Below, piece after piece: positions 58,598-64,000 of a stretch of 64,000 nt of DNA. The translations under genes and the position numbers were made by a program. Numbering within the stretch: position 1 is the first letter of the stretch; each line of letters starts with the position of its first letter. The stretch comes from JACKCD01 sp041390905 (lineage in GTDB: Bacteria > Chloroflexota > Anaerolineae > Promineifilales > Promineifilaceae). Where the stretch lies: the NCBI GenBank assembly GCA_041390905.1, contig JAWKPA010000017.1, positions 98,246-162,245 of the forward strand. The letters run 5' to 3'. The notes beneath the pieces are model-generated. The model searched no databases, was not told where the DNA came from, and saw only the letters and a list, made by a program, of their open reading frames with translations.

Positions 58598-58677
58598 GTC
58601 AGTAATTAGTAATCGGTAAACAGTAATCAGTAACGGACTGATTACTGTTTACTGGTCACTGATTACCGAATACCGAA
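58598..58677. repeat. GTAATCAG-type inverted repeat
   Basis: AGTAATTAGTAATCGGTAAA and its inverted partner ATTACTGTTTACTGGTCACT form a hairpin between two genes; same word family as 53760-53889. Confidence 0.82.
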
Positions 58678-58680
58678 ACA

Positions 58681-59196
58681 ATGGGAAGAACATTAGGCAT
58701 TATCTTACTGGCAGGGGGCATCATTGTTGGCATCATCGTTGTCAGCCTGATGCTGGTTTATTATCGTGAGGGGAGCCTGACGGGGGGGGCGGCGACGTTG
58801 GGCATCTTGTTGGGGGTGGTGGTGCTGGTGCTGCCGCAGCTTGGTTTTGGTGGCTATCTGTTTTGGAAGGGGGGACAGGAAACGGCCGTTGCTGCCAAAG
58901 CCGCCAAACAGCGCGAACTGCTCAACATCGTCAAAACACGCGGCCAAATCCACATTGCCGACCTCGTGATTGAGCTAAAATCCACCCGTGACGAAGTGCA
59001 GCAATGGCTCCACCAGCTTGTGGGGATGGGGCTGTTTTCCGGCTACGTCAACTGGGACGAGGGAATGCTCTATTCCGAGCAGGCCAATAGCCTGCGCGAA
59101 TTGACCAACTGCAAGCAGTGCAACGGGGAGCTGGAACTAGCCGGCAAAGGGGTCATTCGCTGTCCCTATTGCGGGACTGAATACTTTTTAGATTAG
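58681..59196 (+). CDS. Membrane-anchored winged-helix/zinc-ribbon protein
   Basis: 171 residues. Two transmembrane helices (about 5-27 and 40-62), then a PCI/winged-helix-like segment (ELLNIVKTRGQIHIADLVIELKSTRDEVQQWLHQLVGMGLFSGYV) and a C-terminal zinc ribbon (CKQCNGELELAGKGVIRCPYCGTEY). Not assigned to a named family. It may be the partner of the DUF2207 protein upstream, separated by a hairpin. Confidence 0.78.
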   Translation: MGRTLGIILLAGGIIVGIIVVSLMLVYYREGSLTGGAATLGILLGVVVLVLPQLGFGGYLFWKGGQETAVAAKAAKQRELLNIVKTRGQIHIADLVIELKSTRDEVQQWLHQLVGMGLFSGYVNWDEGMLYSEQANSLRELTNCKQCNGELELAGKGVIRCPYCGTEYFLD

Positions 59197-59201
59197 GTTT
59201 G

Positions 59202-59252
59202 TTGCGTATTGCGTATTGCGTATCAAGAAAATGTACGCAATACGCAATACGT
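59202..59252. repeat. GCGTATT inverted repeat
   Basis: TTGCGTATTGCGTATTGCGTAT with TACGCAATACGCAATACG; hairpin between convergent genes. Confidence 0.82.
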
Positions 59253-59254
59253 CC

Positions 59255-60409
59255 CTACTCGTAATATCCCAGCAAGTGCCGGCCGATCACCATCCGTAAA
59301 ATCTCGCTCGTCCCTTCCCCAATAGACATCAGCCGCGTGTCGCGGTACATCCGCTCCACCTCAAACTCACGGCTATAGCCAAAACCACCGTGAATCTGGA
59401 TGGCGTTGCGCGTCACCCGTTCGCTCATCTCCGTCGCCATCAGCTTTGCCATCCCCGCTTCCTTGGCATACGACAACCCCTGATCCTTGCGCCATGCCGC
59501 CCAGTAAAGCATCAGCCGCGATGCCTGAATCTCGGTTGCCATGTCGGCCAGCATAAACTGCACCGCCTGGTGCTGCCCAATCGGCTTGCCAAAGGTCTCG
59601 CGGTCTTTGGCATACTGGATAGCCTTGTCGTAAGCACCTTGCGCCAGTCCCAAGGCTAGTGCGCCGATGCTAATGCGCCCCTTGGTCAGGGTTGCCAGCG
59701 TTTGGGTCAGCCCTTTGCCCTCCTCGCCCAGCAAATTTTCACGGGGGACGGTGACGTTATCGAAGTTGACAGCGTGGGTGGGAGAACCGTTTAGCCCCAT
59801 TTTCTTTTCGGCGGGGCCAATGGTGATGCCGGGGGTGTCGGCGGGGACGATGATTTGGCTGAGGCTGCGGCTGCCCCCGGCGGGTTCTGTGCGGCAGAGG
59901 ACGACGAAGGTGTCGGCGATGCTGGCGTTGGTGGCCCACATTTTGTTGCCGTCAATGACCCAGGCATCTCCTTCTTTAACGGCCGTTACCCGCACCCCAT
60001 TCTGCAAATCCGACCCCGCCCCCGGCTCCGTCAGCATCAGGCAGCCCAGCCGCCCCGCGCCCGTTGCCAGCGGCGGCAGCCATTTGTGCTTCTGCTCCTC
60101 TGTGCCATACGCCACAATCGGCCCCATGCCCAAATTGTTGTGGGCCGAAATGGCAAGCGCGGTGGAGCCACACGCCCACCCCATTTCCTCAATGGCAATG
60201 GTTGCCATCACGCTGTCCATGCCCGCGCCGCCGTACTCTTCCGGCACTTCCATGCCCAGCAGCCCCAGCGGCCCCATTTTTTTGACCACAGGCCAGTTAA
60301 AAACGGCCGTTTCGTCCGTATGTTTTGCCGTCGGAGCCAGTTCCTCGGCCATAAATTTGTGAACCACGTCACGGAATGCTTGCTGTTCGTCGGTCAGGTT
60401 GAAATTCAT
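59255..60409 (-). CDS. Acyl-CoA dehydrogenase
   Basis: About 384 residues. FAD enzyme for alpha,beta-dehydrogenation of acyl-CoA. Motifs: LTEPGAGSDLQNG, GNKMWATNA, GRISIGALALGLAQ and the C-terminal catalytic Glu in IGEGTSEILRMVIGR. The last is the position used by short-chain type enzymes. The ATG at 60409 starts the conserved NFNLTDEQQAF. Part of the presumed acyl-CoA breakdown set. Confidence 0.93.
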   Translation of the reverse strand: MNFNLTDEQQAFRDVVHKFMAEELAPTAKHTDETAVFNWPVVKKMGPLGLLGMEVPEEYGGAGMDSVMATIAIEEMGWACGSTALAISAHNNLGMGPIVAYGTEEQKHKWLPPLATGAGRLGCLMLTEPGAGSDLQNGVRVTAVKEGDAWVIDGNKMWATNASIADTFVVLCRTEPAGGSRSLSQIIVPADTPGITIGPAEKKMGLNGSPTHAVNFDNVTVPRENLLGEEGKGLTQTLATLTKGRISIGALALGLAQGAYDKAIQYAKDRETFGKPIGQHQAVQFMLADMATEIQASRLMLYWAAWRKDQGLSYAKEAGMAKLMATEMSERVTRNAIQIHGGFGYSREFEVERMYRDTRLMSIGEGTSEILRMVIGRHLLGYYE

Positions 60410-60428
60410 TGTTTGTGGGGCGTGGGGA

Positions 60429-60463
60429 GTGGGGCGTAGGGTGTACGACCCACTCCCCACCGC
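60429..60463. repeat. Inverted repeat between the dehydrogenase and lutC
   Basis: GAGTGGGGCGTAGGGTGTACG followed by ACCCACTCCCCACC; imperfect hairpin made of the GGGGCGTA word, no gene. Confidence 0.6.
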
Positions 60464-61099
60464 TTAAACATCTGGCAAAATAAATATGTGCATCTCCCCC
60501 GGCCCGTGCATCCCCAAAATGAGTTCCAGGGCGATGTCGGCGGTGCGGCTGGGGCCGGAGATGAGGACGATGTTGCTGGCTTCCTGAAAGGTTTTCAAAT
60601 CGGTGCCGTACTGGGTTTCGACCCAGCTTTCCAGGTTGGGGACGATTTGACTGCGGTTAATGAGGGCAACGTGGACGGGGGGGAGGAGGGAGGTGGCGCG
60701 ATAACGGCCGTTTCCACTCACATACACCAGCGTCCCCGTTCCCGCCAGCGCCGCATCCGCCCCCGTAATACCCACCCGCACCGAGGCATCGGCGTGGGGG
60801 GCAACCGTTACATTGGCCTGCGCCAGAGCCGCCGCCAAACCGGGCAGCGGCAGTTCAGCATCATCCCAGGCCAGCACTTGCCTGTCGTCGCCAATGATCC
60901 CCAGCAGCATGTCCACTGCCTCTTCCAAATCGGCCGGCTGGTACACCTTGCTGCTCAACAACTCCGCCTCACGGACAAAGCGCGGCAGCACGTCGGCGGC
61001 ATCCACGGGGGAAACGGGGATGTAGCTGTCGGGCGGCGTGGGGGAAAACGGCCGTTTTGCCCCCTTCAACTTGTTCAAAATCAACTCTCTACTGCTCAT
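60464..61099 (-). CDS. lutC: LUD-domain lactate utilization protein LutC
   Basis: About 211 residues. LutC is one of three proteins that oxidise L-lactate without a classical dehydrogenase. LUD motif: ADAALAGTGTLVYVSGNGRYRATSLLPPVHVALI and LISGPSRTADIALELILGMHGP. The ATG at 61099 gives an N-terminus MSSRELILNKL. It overlaps lutB by 11 bases. Confidence 0.88.
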   Translation of the reverse strand: MSSRELILNKLKGAKRPFSPTPPDSYIPVSPVDAADVLPRFVREAELLSSKVYQPADLEEAVDMLLGIIGDDRQVLAWDDAELPLPGLAAALAQANVTVAPHADASVRVGITGADAALAGTGTLVYVSGNGRYRATSLLPPVHVALINRSQIVPNLESWVETQYGTDLKTFQEASNIVLISGPSRTADIALELILGMHGPGEMHIFILPDV

Positions 61100-62507
61100 T
61101 TTGCGCCCCTTTCTCCCTCTCCGCCCATAATTCCCGGAACGACTTTGGTGCAAACTGGGGCGCGGCGCGGTGGTCAGTCCAGCCGCCTAGTGGTCCCGGC
61201 ATCGTTTGCAGGTGAATGGCGTTGCTTGCCAGCGAAGCCACCTTGCCGCCCAGCCGGAACGCCGTCGGGCTGCTGTTGCCCATTGCCCACAGCTTCATCC
61301 CCACGTCCCAGATGCGCCCCTGCGTCCCTCGCTGCACCAAATCGCGCCGCAGCGTCAGCAGCATCCGGGGCAAATCAATGTCCACCGGGCAAGCCTGCTT
61401 GCAGCTTCCGCACAGGCTGCTGGCAAACGGCAGCGGCGAGGCGTTTTCAATGCCGTTGAGCAATGGCGTCACCACCGCCCCAATTGGCCCCGGATAGACC
61501 CAGCCGTAGCTGTGGCCGCCCGCCGCCTGGTAAACGGGGCAGGCGTTGAGGCAGGCCCCGCAGCGCAAACAGGCCAGTGCTTCGACGTAATCGGGGTTGG
61601 TGTAGATGTTAGAACGGCCGTTATCCAGCAGCACCACATACACATGATCCGGCCCATCCGTTTCCCCAGCGCGGCGGGGGCCATTGACCATGCTGCCGTA
61701 GACGCTTAACTTTTGCCCGGTGGCGGCGCGGGCAATCATCTGCACCAGCGTGGCGTAATCGCGCAGCGTTGGCACAATCTTCTCAATGCCAATCAGTGCC
61801 ACATGAACCGGCGGCACCGATGTCACCATGCGGCCGTTGCCCTCGTTGGTTACAAGGCACAGCGTTCCCGTTTCGGCAATGATGAAGTTGCCGCCGGAAA
61901 CGCCCATATCGGCCGTAAGGAACGCATCGCGCAGTTGGCCGCGTGCATAACGCGCCATCGTTGCCGCGTCGTCGGTGGGCGGCATAGCGATTTCGCGGAT
62001 AAAAATGTCGCGGATGCTTTCCTTGGTTTTGTGGATGACGGGGGCGACGATGTGGCTGGGGGCTTCGTGGTTGAGCTGGATAATGTATTCGCCAAGGTCG
62101 GTTTCGATGGTTTCGATGTTGTTGGTTTCCAGCACGTCGTTGAGGCCAATTTCCTCGGTTGCCATGCTTTTGCTTTTGACGATGCGGCGCACCTGGTGGC
62201 GGCGGGCAATATCGAGAATGTGCTGCCGCGCCTCGGCGGCGTCCACTGCCCAGAGGACAGTGATGCCGTTGGCCTGCATCTTGGCTTCGGCCTGCTCCAG
62301 CAGGTTGGGCAGGCTGTGGAGGGCGCGGCGTTTGGCGGCGGCGGCCTGTTGGCGCAACGCTTCGCCGTGGGCTTCGCTGACTTCGCGCAGAGCGCGAACG
62401 CGGTTGCTGGATGCGCCGTTGGTGGCACGGGTAACGGCCGTTTGCAGCACCTCATCCCGCACCGCCACGGCCGAAAGTTGGACAAAGTTGTTGGCGTTCA
62501 GTTTCAT
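61089..62507 (-). CDS. lutB: Iron-sulfur lactate utilization protein LutB
   Basis: 472 residues. LUD domain first (ADMGVSGGNFIIAETGTLCLVTNEGN), then a two [4Fe-4S] ferredoxin-like part with CLRCGACLNACPVY and CGSCKQACPVDIDLP. It probably transfers lactate electrons between LutC and LutA. In the usual operon lutA precedes lutB; here a toxin-antitoxin-like pair separates them. No ribosome binding site is prominent. Confidence 0.9.
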   Translation of the reverse strand: MKLNANNFVQLSAVAVRDEVLQTAVTRATNGASSNRVRALREVSEAHGEALRQQAAAAKRRALHSLPNLLEQAEAKMQANGITVLWAVDAAEARQHILDIARRHQVRRIVKSKSMATEEIGLNDVLETNNIETIETDLGEYIIQLNHEAPSHIVAPVIHKTKESIRDIFIREIAMPPTDDAATMARYARGQLRDAFLTADMGVSGGNFIIAETGTLCLVTNEGNGRMVTSVPPVHVALIGIEKIVPTLRDYATLVQMIARAATGQKLSVYGSMVNGPRRAGETDGPDHVYVVLLDNGRSNIYTNPDYVEALACLRCGACLNACPVYQAAGGHSYGWVYPGPIGAVVTPLLNGIENASPLPFASSLCGSCKQACPVDIDLPRMLLTLRRDLVQRGTQGRIWDVGMKLWAMGNSSPTAFRLGGKVASLASNAIHLQTMPGPLGGWTDHRAAPQFAPKSFRELWAEREKGAQNEQ

Positions 62508-62561
62508 GAATAAAGAAGTAGAGACTGAGAGATTGAAGTCTTCAGTTTTCCTATCCTACAG

Positions 62562-62897
62562 TTAGACATACTCAACCCGGTTATACATTTCTTCTGCTGT
62601 GTAGACACTATGTATCAATTCCAAAAAAGCAACCCAATCGCCAATGCCATGTTGCGCTTGCTGCCCAAACACAATCCTAGCATGTACTGCACCCTCTTGC
62701 ACCATGTGCAAATAATCCGAGTCATGAGTACATAGTACACGCCTTTCCTCCAACGCATTGAGCAAATGATTAAGGTCGCTTTCGCCTAACAGGTCTAGAT
62801 CACGCACAGTTACTGCATCAATTCCACGCCTTTGCAGTTGTATAGCGACCGCAATGGGTATGTTTTCATCGAGATAGAAGCGAATCTTTGCTGCCAA
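62562..62897 (-). CDS. DUF5615-type PIN-like toxin
   Basis: 111 residues. The start FYLDENIPIAVAIQLQRRGIDAVTVRDL and the acidic CTHDSDYLHM are typical of the Mut7-C/PIN-like toxins paired with DUF433 antitoxins. The initiator appears to be TTG (62897). It overlaps the antitoxin end by 32 bases. Predicted RNase; activity not shown. Confidence 0.82.
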   Translation of the reverse strand: MAAKIRFYLDENIPIAVAIQLQRRGIDAVTVRDLDLLGESDLNHLLNALEERRVLCTHDSDYLHMVQEGAVHARIVFGQQAQHGIGDWVAFLELIHSVYTAEEMYNRVEYV

Positions 62898-63171
62898 GAC
62901 GTTGTTCCTTGAATTTTTGGGCTTGTCGAAGCTGGGTGTAGATCTGGCTGTCTATTGTTTCCTTGTGGTCGTAATAGTAGGCAAGTGCAGCATAAACTTG
63001 CGGCAAAGTTAGCCCGAACCAATCAGCTAGCCCGTCTGCGTCTTGGGCATGATGAAGTTTGACAATGGCAATATCTGCTACAGTTACCGAAGTGCCAATA
63101 AGATAGGGTCGCCCACTGCGAACATCAGGGTCGGTTGCTATCAGGTTAATGCTTTGTATCGTCGCCTGCAT
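62866..63171 (-). CDS. DUF433-type antitoxin
   Basis: 101 residues. DPDVRSGRPYLIGTSVTVADIAIVKLHHAQDADGLADWFGLTLPQVYAALAYYYDHKETID is the DUF433 fold, a winged-helix-like protein that binds the DUF5615 toxin. GGAGATAA precedes the ATG. It is the first gene of the toxin-antitoxin pair. Confidence 0.86.
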   Translation of the reverse strand: MQATIQSINLIATDPDVRSGRPYLIGTSVTVADIAIVKLHHAQDADGLADWFGLTLPQVYAALAYYYDHKETIDSQIYTQLRQAQKFKEQRLGSKDSLLSR

Positions 63172-63194
63172 GGTTTATCTCCACAGATGGATAT

Positions 63195-63265
63195 CGAGAT
63201 TGGAGATTGTCGCTTTGGTCATTTGGTTTGTAACAATCTCTAATCTCCAATCTCTAATCCCTAAT
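63195..63265. repeat. GAGATTGG-type inverted repeat
   Basis: GAGATTGGAGATTGT with ACAATCTCTAATCTCC; same family as 6848-6912. It lies between lutA and the antitoxin. Confidence 0.7.
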
Positions 63266-64000
63266 CGCTTCCGCCAGCACATCCGCCACATGCCGTACCC
63301 GCTGGGGGGAGCCTTGTTTGGCGAGGCCGCCGTTGATGTGGGTGAGGCAACTGGCGTCGCCAGTGACGACCTGGGCCTGGCTTTGTTCGACGGCGGTCAT
63401 CTTTTTGTGCAGCATCACACCGCTGATGTCGGCCATTTTGACGCTGAACAGCCCGCCGAAACCGCAGCACACGTCGCAGCCGGCCATTTCGCTGACGGTG
63501 GCGTTTTCCAGATTGCCAACGAGGGTGCGTGCTGCCTGGCCTAGCTCCAACAGCCGCAGGCCGTGGCAAGCGTCGTGGAAGGCAACGGTGGTGGGGGTGG
63601 GCAAACGGCCGTTAATATCCACAATCCCCAGCCCATCTACCAAAAACTCGGTGATCTCCCAAGTAATACTTGCCAGCCGCTCCGCCTCTTGCTGTAACGC
63701 TGGCTCGTCGGCAAACAGCTTGGGGTATTCATGCCGCACCATGGCCGCGCAGGAGCCGGAGGGGGTGACAATGAGTTCGGCGTGGGCAAAGGCGCGTAAA
63801 AATTGAGCAGCAACCTGCCGCGCTTCATCCCAATAGCCCGCGTTAAAGCCGGGCTGGCCGCAGCACGTTTGCCCTGGCGGAAATTCAACCTCAACGCCAA
63901 CATGGGCAAGGAGTTCGACCACGGAAACGGCCGTTTCCGGGTACATCATGTCTACCATGCAGGTGACAAAGAGGGATGCTTTTTTACCTTTGGGAGATTT
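63254..64000 (-). CDS. lutA: Fe-S oxidoreductase LutA, 5' end cut by window
   Basis: The visible 248 residues start KSPKGKKASLFVTCMVDMMYPETA and continue past the edge. CCG domains hold the heterodisulfide-reductase-type cysteines: QTCCGQPGFNAGYWDEA, FHDACHGLRLL and CDVCCGFGGLFSVKMADIS. LutA is the terminal electron acceptor protein of LutABC. The true start is outside the window. Confidence 0.9.
   Translation of the reverse strand, partial: KSPKGKKASLFVTCMVDMMYPETAVSVVELLAHVGVEVEFPPGQTCCGQPGFNAGYWDEARQVAAQFLRAFAHAELIVTPSGSCAAMVRHEYPKLFADEPALQQEAERLASITWEITEFLVDGLGIVDINGRLPTPTTVAFHDACHGLRLLELGQAARTLVGNLENATVSEMAGCDVCCGFGGLFSVKMADISGVMLHKKMTAVEQSQAQVVTGDASCLTHINGGLAKQGSPQRVRHVADVLAEAIRD

Larger units (their letters stand above)
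155..63940. repeat. Highly iterated palindrome ACGGCCGT (HIP-like), about 94 copies
   Basis: By hand I count about 94 copies of ACGGCCGT, mostly inside AACGGCCGTT; examples near 160, 850, 1581, 5144, 10502, 15351, 18485, 27186, 38071, 41525, 53416, 61046 and 63925. About ten are intergenic, the rest in genes on either strand and all frames (Thr-Ala-Val, Asn-Gly-Arg, Arg-Pro-Phe). In random sequence of this size one or two would be expected. Confidence 0.88.

Noticed and set aside
1..64000. tRNA, rRNA and insertion sequences
   Set aside because: No cloverleaf with T-loop, no rRNA segment and no transposase frame were found by reading; absence cannot be proven without a covariance search.

Overview
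The window looks like the chromosome of a Chloroflexota (Anaerolineae-like) bacterium. The evidence is the style of the proteins: a tatA-tatB-tatC cluster, a DUF2207 membrane protein, a lipoprotein with the SLGCPKPGMMY domain, tandem C39-like/TPR exported proteins and an S8 protease ending in aromatic YFWNGG repeats. Base composition is moderately GC-rich, except for an AT-rich island at about 32.1-36.9 kb. No rRNA, tRNA or CRISPR array was seen.

Layout. 1-8.2 kb (mostly +): adenylate cyclase (cut by the window edge), GAF-PAS histidine kinase, PRC-barrel-like protein, thrC, GNAT, ricT-like PSP1 protein, HD hydrolase, moeA. 8.2-14.7 kb (mostly -): S1 RNA-binding protein, recA with a LexA-type box, murJ, an ABC-2 exporter pair. 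14.8-18.5 kb (+): secG, peptide-binding protein, tatABC. 18.5-24.1 kb (-): receiver, receiver-kinase, membrane kinase, secreted subtilase. 24.4-32 kb (+): YhhN protein, aminotransferase, nitrilase, M55 peptidase, phosphodiesterase, TPP enzyme, aldo/keto reductase; three of these genes are separated by copies of one palindrome. 32.1-36.9 kb: ABC-3C-type conflict system plus a broken HNH endonuclease gene. 37-49.4 kb (mostly -): M24-fold protein, a radical SAM selenoprotein with a CUAEP tail, YggX-like protein, formyltransferase (+), rtcB, nucleotidyltransferase, carboxyltransferase, PhoD-like phosphatase, enoyl-CoA hydratase, an internally deleted HNH protein. 49.5-59.2 kb: acyl-CoA ligase, isoaspartyl peptidase, two C39-like/TPR proteins, methyltransferase, lipoprotein, DUF2207 protein, zinc-ribbon protein. 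59.2-64 kb (-): acyl-CoA dehydrogenase and lutC-lutB-(toxin-antitoxin)-lutA. The acyl-CoA ligase, dehydrogenase, hydratase and carboxyltransferase together suggest branched-chain amino acid or fatty acid catabolism.

Four things stand out. (1) The palindrome ACGGCCGT, usually AACGGCCGTT, occurs about 94 times by my hand count, a HIP1-like highly iterated palindrome; it is absent from the ABC-3C island. (2) The radical SAM gene reads through an in-frame TGA into Ala-Glu-Pro, with a hairpin fitting a bacterial SECIS directly after the TGA. (3) A MITE-like family of palindromic elements with two types of ends is scattered between genes. (4) Many other spacers are long inverted repeats built from short repeated words, several of which supply stop codons to neighbouring genes.
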